Assembly: GCA_963798325.1 (NCBI GenBank)
Contig: CAWCSS010000008.1
Span: 620,001 to 684,000, forward strand
DNA length: 64,000 nt
DNA from: Solirubrobacter sp963798325
GTDB lineage: Bacteria; Actinomycetota; Thermoleophilia; Solirubrobacterales; Solirubrobacteraceae
Reading direction: 5' to 3'
The translations under genes were made by a program, and so were the position numbers. Below the pieces are notes generated by a model that saw only the letters and a program-made list of their open reading frames with translations, did not search any database and was not told the origin of the DNA. This document shows positions 1 to 8,140 of the stretch, piece by piece (position 1 is the stretch's first letter; every line of letters starts with the position of its first letter).

Positions 1-1
1 G

Positions 2-181
2 CTGCCCGCCCTGATCGGGCTGGTCCCGTACTACCTGCACGGCGGCACCACCGCCGAGCTCGTCGCGGCCCTTCCCGGAGCCGTGCTCGAGGGTGCCTTC
101 GAGCTCGTCGCCGCCATCGGTCTCCCGCTGACCGTCCTCGCCGTCGTCGTGCTCTGGCTGCGCGCCCGGACGCGCCGCTGA
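2..181 (+). CDS. C-terminal fragment of a membrane protein
   Basis: An open frame enters from the left edge and stops at the TGA at 179-181, leaving 59 residues. The fragment has a hydrophobic start, an amphipathic middle and a final hydrophobic stretch of about 20 residues ending in a basic tail (LRARTRR), as expected for a last transmembrane helix with a cytoplasmic end. The family cannot be recognised from this piece. It is followed by a promoter-like motif, so it is probably not part of the operon that follows. Confidence 0.55.
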   Translation: MPALIGLVPYYLHGGTTAELVAALPGAVLEGAFELVAAIGLPLTVLAVVVLWLRARTRR

Positions 182-211
182 CTTGACGTGCCCTGGTCCG
201 GCCCGTCTAGG
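182..211 (+). promoter_or_regulatory. Promoter-like motif before the AAA/VWA operon
   Basis: CTTGACGT (182-189), 8 nt, then CCGGCCCGTCT (198-208) followed by AGG. The same two blocks with the same 8-nt gap recur at 4995-5021 before the fifth gene of the operon. TTGACG resembles a -35 element, and CGTCTAGG sits about where a -10 element would be. A CGTC-type -10 would suit an ECF sigma factor, which is inference. The ATG of the first gene lies 36 nt downstream. Confidence 0.45.
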
Positions 212-243
212 AGCCGGATCGCCCACCGAACGAAAGGCCTCAC

Positions 244-834
244 ATGAGCGGTACCACCATCGAAGCCCAGGTGCGCCCGGGCAGCCTGATCGCGGCGGAG
301 CTCGCCGCGCTGCGCCACCAGTTGCAGGGCACGCTCGAACTGCGCGTCCAGCAGGCGCTCGGCGCGCGCGGCATTCAGACCGCCCGCACCGTCGCGGGCC
401 GCATCGCCGGCGGCCGGCGCGTCGCCGCGACCGACCGCGTCGCGACCATCGAGCAGCTCCGCTCCCAGGACGAGCGCGTGATCGCCGAGCGCACCCGCGA
501 GCTGGTGTTCGCGCGCATGCTCGAGCGGCTCCCGGCGGGCACCGTGGTCCGCCGCACGGCCGTCGCGCCCGGCGGCACCCGCCAGGCCGTCATCGGCGTG
601 GCCGGCGGCGGCGAGGTCACCCTCGCGGTCGACGACCAGGGCCGCGCCGACCTGTTGATGGACCGCTGCGAGCTCCCTGAACTCGACAGCCCGGGCGGCG
701 CCGTCGCCGGCTGCGACGCGGAGACCGAGCTCGGCCGCCGCTTCCACGAGTGCTGGCGCGACAGCGGCCTCGAGGTCGACGCCGACGATCCGCTGCTCGA
801 CGGCGGCCACGCGGCCTTCGGTGCGGGCGCATGA
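244..834 (+). CDS. Unrecognised soluble protein, first gene of the AAA/VWA/radical-SAM operon
   Basis: A 196-residue protein with no signal peptide or membrane segment. Residues 1-90 look helical and rich in Ala, Arg and Glu. Residues about 95-135 look like beta strands (VVRRTAVAPGG, AVIGVAGGGEVTLAVDD). The tail is acidic. The segment CELPELDSPG near residue 143 resembles CGELPELDLPEW at the C-terminus of the protein encoded at 5053-5736, so the two may share a short peptide motif. The start is the ATG at 244 behind GAAAGG. The stop overlaps the ATPase start (ATGA at 831-834), so the genes are translationally coupled. I do not recognise a family. By position it is a likely partner or substrate of the ATPase. 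Confidence 0.7.
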   Translation: MSGTTIEAQVRPGSLIAAELAALRHQLQGTLELRVQQALGARGIQTARTVAGRIAGGRRVAATDRVATIEQLRSQDERVIAERTRELVFARMLERLPAGTVVRRTAVAPGGTRQAVIGVAGGGEVTLAVDDQGRADLLMDRCELPELDSPGGAVAGCDAETELGRRFHECWRDSGLEVDADDPLLDGGHAAFGAGA

Positions 835-2666
835 GCGAGCTGACCTCTCCCCACGTCCAGCGGACGGCGACCGCGGTCGCGGACGGGGCGCACGTCCTCG
901 TCCGCGGCCACATCGGCGATACCGCGGTCTGGCGCGGGCACGTGATCGTCGAGCCGGCGGCGATGGCGGCCGAGCTCGAGCAGATCGCGGGCACCCGCGT
1001 GGTCGTCGTCGGCGACGCCGCCGACGGCCTGCGGGCGCTGGACCCGGCGCACCGCGCCGAGGTCGAGCGCCTGCTCGCCGGCTCGGCCCGTCGCGGCGAC
1101 GACAACGGCGCTGGGGGCCGCACCGGCGGCCCGAGCCCGATCGACGTCGCGCGCGGGGTGCGCGCCCTGCTCGCCCAGAACCAGTGCCCGCTGGTCGTGA
1201 TCCTGCGCGACTGCGACCTGCTGCTGAACACCAACAGCGACTCGGGCCGGCGTGCGGTCGCGATCATCCGCCGCGCCATGGAGGAGGCCGCGTGCGTCGC
1301 GCAGTCCGGCCCGGTCGCGCACCGCAACGCGCTCGTCCTGCTCGCGGGCGCCGAGCTGCCGTGCCTCGGCCACGTCCACGATCTCGTGGCCGTGCAGGCC
1401 GACGTTCCCGCCGAGGACGCCCTGCGCGCGATGATCGCGGAGATCGCCGACGGGTTCCACGGCGCGGGCACGCCGGCGTCGGACGGGACCCGGCGGATGC
1501 TCGCCCGCGCGCTGGAAGGGCTGCCCGCGCACGCGGTCGAGCGGGTGCGCCGTGCCTCGCACCCGCTCCGCATCGGCCTCGACGAGCCCGTGCGGCTCGC
1601 CCGTCACGCCGCCCGCCGGGCCAAGCAGGGGCGCACGTTCGACGAGTTCGACGTGGACGTGATCCTCGCCCGTGTCGGCCGCGAGGTCGGCGGCCAGCCG
1701 CACGCGCTCGTGGCGCTGCGCGTGGCCCTGCACCGCGCCGGCCGCGGGAACGAGCACCGCCCGGCGCTCGAGGCCAGCCGTGCCCCCGCGCTGGTGCTGC
1801 TGTTCTGCGGCCCGCCCGGCGTCGGCAAGACCGAGACCGCGCGCGCGATCCAGCGCGCGCTCAGCGGCAACCCCAACGACATGCTGCGCTTCAACTGCGC
1901 GGCCGAGCTCTCCCAGCCCCACTCGGTCGCGCGGCTGGTCGGGGCCCCTCCCGGCTACGTCGGGCACGAGGCGGGCGGCCTGCTCACCGAGGCGCTCGCC
2001 GCCAACCCAGCGCGGGTGATCCTGTTCGACGAGTTCGACAAGGCCGACGACGAGATCGCCAAGGCCCTGCTCTCGATCATCGAGGACGGCAGCCTGCGCG
2101 ACGGGCGCGGGCGCGAGACGGACTTCTCGCAGTCGATCTTCATCATCACGTCGAACTTCGGCTCCGACCGGCTGCTGGACGTCATGCGCGACCCGGCCGG
2201 ACCGCCGGCGTTCGAGGCGTTCAACGCGCTGGCGCGGACGCTCGCCGAGGAGGCGATCCGCGGGATCCCGGAGGCCGGCGAGCCGCTCTGGAGCCGGATC
2301 GCGCGCAGCGTCGTCCCCTACGACATGCTGCGCCGGGAGGCGATCGGCGAGATCGTCGCGCCGGTCGCGCGCAACGTCGAGGAGCACCTGTCGGCGATCT
2401 TCCGGGTCACGCTGACGATCGATGACGCGTCGGTGGCCGCGGCCGTCGGCGAGACGCTCCCGCCCGACGGGCGCTGGGACGGCCGCGACATCTCCAGCCG
2501 CGACGGTGGGGCGATCGCGACCGTGCTCACCGACCCGCTGGTCGCCCAGCTCGAGACGGTGACGCGCGGCAGCGTCGTGCACGCCCGGATCGACCCCGGC
2601 GCCGGGCTGCAGCTGACCGTGACCGCACTTGACGCGGATTCCGTCCCCGGCGTCCTAGGGCCATGA
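831..2666 (+). CDS. Tandem AAA+ ATPase with ClpB/ClpC-like C-terminal domain
   Basis: 611 residues. The C-terminal half is a ClpB/AAA_2-type domain: Walker A GPPGVGKT at about 327-334, a pore-loop-like GAPPGYVGHEAGG near 375, Walker B VILFDEFDKAD at about 396-406 and sensor-1 FIITSN near 437. The N-terminal half has an AAA-like order of strands (VVVVGDAADG, then PLVVILRDCDLLL, then ALVLLAGAELP) but no intact Walker A, so it looks like an inactive AAA domain. There is no ClpN domain and no Clp M-domain, so this is not a housekeeping Clp protein. The start is ATG 831, inside the previous stop. The stop overlaps the next start by 4 nt. It is probably the motor of the system encoded here, remodelling a partner at the membrane; that role is inference. 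Confidence 0.85.
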   Translation: MSELTSPHVQRTATAVADGAHVLVRGHIGDTAVWRGHVIVEPAAMAAELEQIAGTRVVVVGDAADGLRALDPAHRAEVERLLAGSARRGDDNGAGGRTGGPSPIDVARGVRALLAQNQCPLVVILRDCDLLLNTNSDSGRRAVAIIRRAMEEAACVAQSGPVAHRNALVLLAGAELPCLGHVHDLVAVQADVPAEDALRAMIAEIADGFHGAGTPASDGTRRMLARALEGLPAHAVERVRRASHPLRIGLDEPVRLARHAARRAKQGRTFDEFDVDVILARVGREVGGQPHALVALRVALHRAGRGNEHRPALEASRAPALVLLFCGPPGVGKTETARAIQRALSGNPNDMLRFNCAAELSQPHSVARLVGAPPGYVGHEAGGLLTEALAANPARVILFDEFDKADDEIAKALLSIIEDGSLRDGRGRETDFSQSIFIITSNFGSDRLLDVMRDPAGPPAFEAFNALARTLAEEAIRGIPEAGEPLWSRIARSVVPYDMLRREAIGEIVAPVARNVEEHLSAIFRVTLTIDDASVAAAVGETLPPDGRWDGRDISSRDGGAIATVLTDPLVAQLETVTRGSVVHARIDPGAGLQLTVTALDADSVPGVLGP

Positions 2667-4225
2667 GCGTCATTGATCCCCGTCCGGATCCGGCGACGGA
2701 TCCGATGTTGCCCGACCCCGGGCCCTTCAACTCGATCGGGCGCTACCGGCCCGATCAGGACCGCGCCGCGTCCGACGCGGCGCGGGGCCGGATCACGCAT
2801 ACCGAGCAGGAGCGGCGGGCGCTGGTCGACCGCAACGCGCGTGAGCTGGCTCGCGCGACCGCCGATCGCCGCGTGGGTCCCGGACCGATCCGGGTCCCGC
2901 TCGCGGACGGCCTGCGGCACATGCGCGACACGAACATCGCCGAGCAGGCGGGCCCGCTGGTGGGCGCCCGCGCGCAGGCGGTGGCCGACCTGCAGCGCGC
3001 CACCAACGACGTCAAGACCGCCGAGAGCGAGGTGCAGGACGCGGAGGGCGCCGTCGCCACGATCGCCGCCCAGGCGCCCGACGAGCCGGCCGGCGGGCGG
3101 CACCTCACGCAGCCCTGGGTGCTGCTGCTGGTCATCCCGATCCTCGCCTTCGTCGAGGCCAAGTTGACGGCGCCGAGCCTGCGCGCGGCGCTGGAGACGA
3201 CCTCGAGGACCGCGACGCTGATCGCCGCCGGGATCGCGCTCCTGGGCGTGCTGGCGGCCGAGTTCGGCGGTGCCGCGCTCGCCGCGTTCGTGGCCGGCCG
3301 CCGCCGCGCCGCGCGGGTGGTGCTCGCGGCGCTCGCGTTCTGCACGTTCGTCCTGCTCGCGATCGGGATGGTCTCGCTCGCCGGCAGCCGCGAGCAGAAC
3401 CTCGAGTATCTGAACCACCTCAAGACGCAGGCGGCGACGACGACGGACGGGTTCGGCGGGGGCGCGACGCAGGCGAAGGCCTCGCCGGCCGGGCCGGAGC
3501 CGACGCCGAGCCTCGGGTTCGTCGCGCCGCTGACGCTCGCGGGCCTGCTCGCCGCGTGCGGCCTCTCGATGCGCGTCAGCCTGGCGGGGCCGACGCGCAG
3601 GTGGGAAGCCGAGAAGGCGGACGCCGAGCACGACCTCGCCCACCGTCGCGATCGCCTCGACGAGGCGCGCGACGCCGGCGCCGAGGCGACCGCCGCGCTC
3701 GACGAGAACGACCTCCGGATCGGTGCCGTGGTGGAGCTCGAGGAGGCCGTCCACGGCAACGTGATCGGCCGCCTGCGGACGGAGTACTCGCGCGCGTGCC
3801 ACGCGCTCGGCACCCAGCCGGCGGAGCTGCTCCTCGACGAGCCTGACGAGCGACCGATCCACCATCGCCTGATCGACCCCGACCGGGCGACGAGCACACA
3901 GCCCGTGGTCGTGCCGACCCAGTTGCAGACCGAGGAGGCCGACCCGGCGCCGGTCGACGTCCCGCCCGCTCCGGAGCCGCTGATGCCGATCCCGCGGGTG
4001 CCGCTGCCGGACATCGCCCGGGCCCAGCGCCCGGCGCCCGAGGCACCGGCGCCCGACGTGCCGCCACCCGCGCCAGAACCGCCGCACCCGCCGGTCCCCA
4101 AGCCCGCCCCACCCGCTCCGCCCGCCAAGCCCGCACCCGCCGCCGGTCCGGTCGCCGTCCCGCCCGGCGCCTGGCTGCGCCACGGCCGCCCGCCGGGCTG
4201 GCGTCCCCCGACCCCGAACGCCTGA
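2663..4225 (+). CDS. Multi-spanning membrane protein with coiled-coil flanks and Pro-rich tail
   Basis: 520 residues. Residues 1-140 are soluble and partly coiled-coil (AESEVQDAEGAVATIAA region). Four hydrophobic segments follow at about 150-170, 190-215, 222-245 and 285-305. A second coiled-coil of about 80 residues comes next. The last 120 residues are a low-complexity Pro/Ala tail. The lengths and the helix-membrane-helix plan suggest a scaffold that brings the ATPase to the membrane. It is coupled by a 4-nt overlap to the ATPase gene and lies 15 nt before the VWA gene. I recognise no family. A Pro-rich tail of this kind is often a flexible tether or wall-spanning segment. Confidence 0.75.
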   Translation: MSVIDPRPDPATDPMLPDPGPFNSIGRYRPDQDRAASDAARGRITHTEQERRALVDRNARELARATADRRVGPGPIRVPLADGLRHMRDTNIAEQAGPLVGARAQAVADLQRATNDVKTAESEVQDAEGAVATIAAQAPDEPAGGRHLTQPWVLLLVIPILAFVEAKLTAPSLRAALETTSRTATLIAAGIALLGVLAAEFGGAALAAFVAGRRRAARVVLAALAFCTFVLLAIGMVSLAGSREQNLEYLNHLKTQAATTTDGFGGGATQAKASPAGPEPTPSLGFVAPLTLAGLLAACGLSMRVSLAGPTRRWEAEKADAEHDLAHRRDRLDEARDAGAEATAALDENDLRIGAVVELEEAVHGNVIGRLRTEYSRACHALGTQPAELLLDEPDERPIHHRLIDPDRATSTQPVVVPTQLQTEEADPAPVDVPPAPEPLMPIPRVPLPDIARAQRPAPEAPAPDVPPPAPEPPHPPVPKPAPPAPPAKPAPAAGPVAVPPGAWLRHGRPPGWRPPTPNA

Positions 4226-4240
4226 CCGAGGAGACCCTCC

Positions 4241-4999
4241 ATGGCCACTCGACCCCGCAGCCCCCGCACCCCACCCAAGCGCCGCCAGACGCCGCCGTTG
4301 CCCCTGCTCGCCGCCGGGACCGTCGCCGTCGTCGCGCTGCTCCTGTTCCTCCTGCGCGGGGGTGACTCCCCGATGCCGGCTCCCGGTGGCTGCGCGGTCG
4401 CGGACGTCTCGGGCTCGACCCGCGACATCCGCGACACCTACGCCGAGGCCTTCCGCACCTTCGCCACCGGCATCGGCACCACGGGCAGCGGCAAGGTCTG
4501 CCTGATCGTCGCCGCCGGAGACCCGATCGCCGAGGGCCTGCCGCAGTTCGCCGACGTCGGCCCGGACGCCGACCACCAGGACAGCCCGGACCTCGCGCCC
4601 GTGGACATCAAGCGCAAGGTCGACGCCGCCACCGCGGACGTGAGCGCCGAGCTCGCCCATCCGAAGGTCGGCGTCGGCGGGTCGGCGCTGCTCGAGGCGG
4701 CGTCCGTCGCCGCCAAGGGCCTCAAGCCCGGCGACAAGCTGCTGTGGCTGACCAACGGCGTCCAGAACAGCCCGGCCGTCGGCGACTTCACGCAGATCGA
4801 CCTCTCCGACGAGGCGATCGCGCGCCTGCTCAACGACCTCCAGCGCAAGAACCTCCTGCCGAGCCTGACCGGCGTCGAGGTGCAGATGCCGTTCCTGCTC
4901 TACCACCCGGGCGGCATGCGCATGCGGGTCGAGCGCCAGCAGCAGATCCAGAAGTTCTGGCAGGCCTGGGCGACGCGGGTGGGCGCTCGGCTCGCTTGA
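4241..4999 (+). CDS. Membrane-anchored VWA-like protein
   Basis: 252 residues. A basic N-terminus (about 19 residues) precedes one hydrophobic segment (PLLAAGTVAVVALLLFLL, about 21-38), so the protein is a signal-anchor or uncleaved exported protein. The following domain begins with D55-V-S-G-S59, a metal-ion-dependent adhesion site motif of the DxSxS type. It continues with alternating strands (KVCLIVAAGD, DKLLWLTNGV) typical of a von Willebrand A fold. A canonical downstream MIDAS Thr or Asp cannot be assigned with certainty. AAA ATPases are often encoded with VWA proteins (MoxR/VWA and similar pairs). Here the VWA domain would lie outside or in the periphery of the membrane. The start ATG 4241 follows GAGGAG at 4229-4234. 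Confidence 0.75.
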   Translation: MATRPRSPRTPPKRRQTPPLPLLAAGTVAVVALLLFLLRGGDSPMPAPGGCAVADVSGSTRDIRDTYAEAFRTFATGIGTTGSGKVCLIVAAGDPIAEGLPQFADVGPDADHQDSPDLAPVDIKRKVDAATADVSAELAHPKVGVGGSALLEAASVAAKGLKPGDKLLWLTNGVQNSPAVGDFTQIDLSDEAIARLLNDLQRKNLLPSLTGVEVQMPFLLYHPGGMRMRVERQQQIQKFWQAWATRVGARLA

Positions 5000-5021
5000 C
5001 GTCGTTTCGCCCGGCCCGTCT
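4995..5021 (+). promoter_or_regulatory. Second copy of the operon promoter-like motif
   Basis: CTTGACGT at 4995-5002, 8 nt, then CCGGCCCGTCT at 5011-5021, identical in both blocks and in spacing to the motif at 182-208. The ATG of the next gene lies 32 nt downstream, against 36 nt for the first copy. A weaker version (CTTGACGC, then CCCGGCGTCCTAGG) occurs at 2628-2659, just before the gene at 2663. Repeated internal promoters would let the fifth and sixth genes be made separately. Confidence 0.45.
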
Positions 5022-5052
5022 CCCCTCCGAAATCCCCGTCGAAGGAGCCCGC

Positions 5053-5736
5053 ATGTACCCACCGCCGTTGGATGTCGAGGCCGTCACCACCGAGCACCGC
5101 GAGCTGGTCGCGGCCTACCGAGCGCGCGGCGTCGCCGACGCCGCGCGCCACGGGGACGAGCTCGTCGCGATGGAGCTTCCGATCAGCGACGAGATCGCCG
5201 CGACGATCGACTCCCGCCTGCACCGCCTCGGCGCCGCCCGCGAGACGGTGCTGATCGAGTCGGCGTCGTTCCTGGAGGGCGCGCCGACGCTCCAGCAGTC
5301 CGCGCAGCGCCGGGTGACCGCCGCCGAGGCGGCGCTCAGCGAGCGCGGCGTCTCCCCCGAGTTGCTCGCGCTGGACCCGGCTCCCGTGCCCGAGCGCGCC
5401 CGCGGCTTCGTCGGGCGGGTGCTGGCGTGGGTGATGAAGCCCGACGAGGACAAGCTCGACGCGCTGCGCCGCATGCGCGTGGCCGCCGTCGGCGATCTGC
5501 GCGAGGTCGAGCGCCAGATCCGTGACGCGCACGCCGCCCATCGCCACGCGCTGCGCGCCGGCGTGCACCTCGCGCGCGCGGAGCAGTCGCTCGCCAAGGC
5601 CGCCTGGGCCGCCTATCGCGACGGCGCCCAGTCCGCGCTGCCCGCCGGCGCCCGCGACTTCGGCGGCGAGATCGACTGCGGCGAGCTGCCGGAGCTCGAT
5701 CTCCCGGAATGGGCGACGGCCGGAGTCGAGGCATGA
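5053..5736 (+). CDS. Unrecognised helical protein of the AAA/VWA operon
   Basis: 227 residues, no signal peptide or membrane helix. It is rich in Ala, Arg, Glu and Leu, with long predicted helices (residues about 10-60, 85-110, 135-200), consistent with a coiled-coil bundle. The C-terminus carries CGELPELDLPEW, similar to the CELPELD segment of the first protein of the operon. The start is ATG 5053, preceded by GAAGGAG at 5041-5047; a longer upstream frame exists but lacks a comparable ribosome-binding site. The stop overlaps the radical-SAM start (ATGA, 5733-5736). Function unknown. Coupling to the activase suggests it may be that enzyme's target or partner. Confidence 0.7.
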   Translation: MYPPPLDVEAVTTEHRELVAAYRARGVADAARHGDELVAMELPISDEIAATIDSRLHRLGAARETVLIESASFLEGAPTLQQSAQRRVTAAEAALSERGVSPELLALDPAPVPERARGFVGRVLAWVMKPDEDKLDALRRMRVAAVGDLREVERQIRDAHAAHRHALRAGVHLARAEQSLAKAAWAAYRDGAQSALPAGARDFGGEIDCGELPELDLPEWATAGVEA

Positions 5737-6350
5737 GCCGCCATCACGGAAGCGCCCGCGAGGACGCGGTCCTCGTCAACCGCCGCAAGGCGCACACCGA
5801 GGTCCTCGGGCCGGGCAGCCGCGCGGTCATCTGGGTCTCGGGGTGCGAGTTGCGCTGCCACGGCTGCATCGCGCCCGAGACCCATCCGCACACCGGCGGC
5901 GAGATCGCGGTCGAGGCGCTCGCGACCTGGATCGTCGATCACGCCCGCGACGGCGTGACCATCTCGGGTGGCGAGCCGATGCTGCAGGCCGCGGCGCTGA
6001 ACCGGGTGATCGACCGCGCCCGCGCCGAGCGCCCCGAGCTGCACGTGATGGTCTACACCGGCTACCGCGTCGAGTGGCTGCGGCGCAACGGCGCCGATGC
6101 CCAGCGGGCGCTGCTCGAGCGGGTCGACCTGCTCGTCGACGGCCCCTACGTCGAGCGCCTGCATGGCGGCCTGCGCTGGCGCGGCTCGGCCAACCAGCGG
6201 CTGATCGACCTCAGCGGGCGCACCCCCGAGCTCGACGCGCCGGACCACTCGGCGGGGATCGAGCTCGAGGTGACGCCGGGCCTGACCGTCGAGCTGACCG
6301 GGGTGCCGCCCACGCCGCGGTTCCGCGAGTGGCTCGAGCTCGGCGCATAG
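5733..6350 (+). CDS. Radical-SAM activase-like protein (NrdG/PflA type)
   Basis: 205 residues, the compact length of glycyl-radical-enzyme activases. The iron-sulfur motif is C38-x3-C42-x2-C45 (GCELRCHGC). The SAM-binding GGEP is at about 79-82, and YTGY near 108 and the LVDGPYVERL segment are as in NrdG-like proteins. Family members use a 4Fe-4S cluster to cleave S-adenosylmethionine and generate a radical on a partner protein. No glycyl-radical enzyme or anaerobic ribonucleotide reductase is encoded nearby. Instead the gene ends the AAA/VWA operon and is coupled to the gene before it. The likely substrate is therefore a protein of this operon, which would be an unusual use of the family. 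Confidence 0.8.
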   Translation: MSRHHGSAREDAVLVNRRKAHTEVLGPGSRAVIWVSGCELRCHGCIAPETHPHTGGEIAVEALATWIVDHARDGVTISGGEPMLQAAALNRVIDRARAERPELHVMVYTGYRVEWLRRNGADAQRALLERVDLLVDGPYVERLHGGLRWRGSANQRLIDLSGRTPELDAPDHSAGIELEVTPGLTVELTGVPPTPRFREWLELGA

Positions 6351-6572
6351 GCGAAGCGTGCGGCGTCGCCCAGTCGCGGGCGCAATACGAGACCCCCGAG
6401 GTCCAGCTCTAGGCCGGCGCCGCCGGATTGACGCAGCGGCCGGACGTGCGCCGGCGCTCGGGCCGTCGGGGATCCTCTACCGGCTGGATGGCGCGCAGGC
6501 GCCCCGGATGCGGGTCCTCACCGGCTGACCGGCGCCTATCCTCTCAAGACCCGGTCGATGGGAGGAGCGCAC

Positions 6573-8138
6573 GTGAGCACAACGTCCTACGAGGAGGCCG
6601 TCGCCACCCATGAGTGGCACGTGCCCGAGCGGTACAACATCGCGCAGGACGTCTGTGACAAGCACCCCGCGGACAAGCTCGCGATGATCCACGAGCACTT
6701 CGACGGGACCGTGCGCAACGTGCGGTGGGGGGAGCTGCAGGAGCTTTCCAACCGGTTCGCCAACGTCCTGCGCGGGCTCGGCGTGGAGAAGGGCGACCGC
6801 GTCGCGATGCTGCTGCCGCCCACGCCGGAGACCGCGGCCGCGTTCTTCGGCACGTGGAAGTGCGGCGCGATCCTGCTCTCGATGTCCGTCCTCTACGGCG
6901 ACGACGGCATCCGCCATCGCGTGTCCGACTCGCAGGCGAAGGTGCTCGTCACCAACGCGGCCAACCGCGATCGCGTCGATCCGTCGCTGGTCGAGCACGT
7001 GCTGGTGCTCACGGACGACGTGTTCGCCGGCGCATCGCCCGACTTCACGCCCGAGGACACGCTGGCCGACGATCCGGCGCAGCTCTACTACACCAGCGGC
7101 ACCACCGGGCTGGCGAAGGGGATCATCCACGCGCACCGCTACCTGCTGGCGCACGAGGAGTTCATCTACTGCCACGACGTGCGCGACGGCGAGACCTTCC
7201 ACGGCATGGGGGAGTGGGCGTGGGCGGCGGGCATCGCGCCGCTGCTCGGGCCCTGGCGCTTCGGCGCGGTCCAGCTCGTCTACCAGCGCGAGGGCGGGTT
7301 CGATCCGCACAAGCAGCTCGCGTTCCTGTCCCGGCACGAGGCCTCCAACGTCTTCACCACGCCGACGGCGATGCGCTCGATGATGTCGATCGGCGACGCG
7401 GGCACGCGCTATCCGCAGAAGTTCCGGATCGTCTGCAGCGCCGGCGAGCCGCTGAACCCGGAGGCGATCCGCTGGTTCCGCGAGCAGTACGGGCTGACGG
7501 TGCTGGACTACTACGGGCTCACCGAGTCATATCCCCTGTGTGCGAACTACCCGTTCATGGAGGTCCGCGAGGGCTCGATGGGCAAGCCGATGCCCGGCTG
7601 GGACGTCCAGATCCTCGACGAGAACGAGCAGCCGCTGCCGCAGGGCGAGAAGGGCGAGATCTGTCTGCGCGCGCGCAGCAATCCCCACTATCCGCTCGGC
7701 TACTGGCGCAACGAGGAGGCCGCGCGCGAGACCTTCGGCGGCGACTGGTTCCACACCAAGGACGCCGCGCGCTTCGACGAGGACGGCTACGTCTGGTACG
7801 AGGGCCGGGCGGACGACGTGATCATCTCCGCCGGCTACCGGATCGGCCCGTTCGAGGTCGAGTCGGCGTGCCTGGAGCACGCGGCGGTCAAGGAGGCGGC
7901 GGCGATCGCCGTGCCGGATCAGCGGCGCGGGGCGATCGTCAAGGCGTTCGTCGTGCTGTCGTCCGGGTTCGAGGCCTCGGATGAGCTGGTCAAGGAGATC
8001 CAGGCGCATGTGCGCAACCGGCTCTCGGCGTACGCGTACCCGCGCGAGATCGAGTTCGTCGAGGATCTGCCGAAGACGCTGACCGGCAAGATCCGGCGGG
8101 TCGAGTTGCGCCAGCGCGAAGTGGAGGCGCGAGGCTGA
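6573..8138 (+). CDS. AMP-forming acyl-CoA synthetase (ACSM/benzoate-CoA ligase-like)
   Basis: 521 residues of the ANL superfamily: an acid plus ATP gives an acyl-adenylate, then the CoA thioester. The P-loop-like YYTSGTTGLAKG is at about 171-182. The YYGLTESY adenylate motif, the WFHTKDAARFDEDGYVWYEGR hinge region and the C-terminal lysine in LTGKIRR are all present. The sequence resembles medium-chain or aromatic acyl-CoA synthetases more than long-chain FadD; the substrate cannot be told from sequence. The start is GTG 6573 because GGAGGAG lies at 6561-6567; an ATG at 6558 would place that site inside the gene. The gap to the previous gene (6351-6572) holds nothing I recognise. The next gene begins 3 nt after the stop. 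Confidence 0.85.
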   Translation: MSTTSYEEAVATHEWHVPERYNIAQDVCDKHPADKLAMIHEHFDGTVRNVRWGELQELSNRFANVLRGLGVEKGDRVAMLLPPTPETAAAFFGTWKCGAILLSMSVLYGDDGIRHRVSDSQAKVLVTNAANRDRVDPSLVEHVLVLTDDVFAGASPDFTPEDTLADDPAQLYYTSGTTGLAKGIIHAHRYLLAHEEFIYCHDVRDGETFHGMGEWAWAAGIAPLLGPWRFGAVQLVYQREGGFDPHKQLAFLSRHEASNVFTTPTAMRSMMSIGDAGTRYPQKFRIVCSAGEPLNPEAIRWFREQYGLTVLDYYGLTESYPLCANYPFMEVREGSMGKPMPGWDVQILDENEQPLPQGEKGEICLRARSNPHYPLGYWRNEEAARETFGGDWFHTKDAARFDEDGYVWYEGRADDVIISAGYRIGPFEVESACLEHAAVKEAAAIAVPDQRRGAIVKAFVVLSSGFEASDELVKEIQAHVRNRLSAYAYPREIEFVEDLPKTLTGKIRRVELRQREVEARG

Positions 8139-8140
8139 GC

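Noticed and set aside
375..2582. 735-residue open frame on the minus strand
   Set aside because: Antisense shadow of the AAA ATPase and its upstream neighbour in G+C-rich DNA; Arg/Ala/Asp-rich with no domain.
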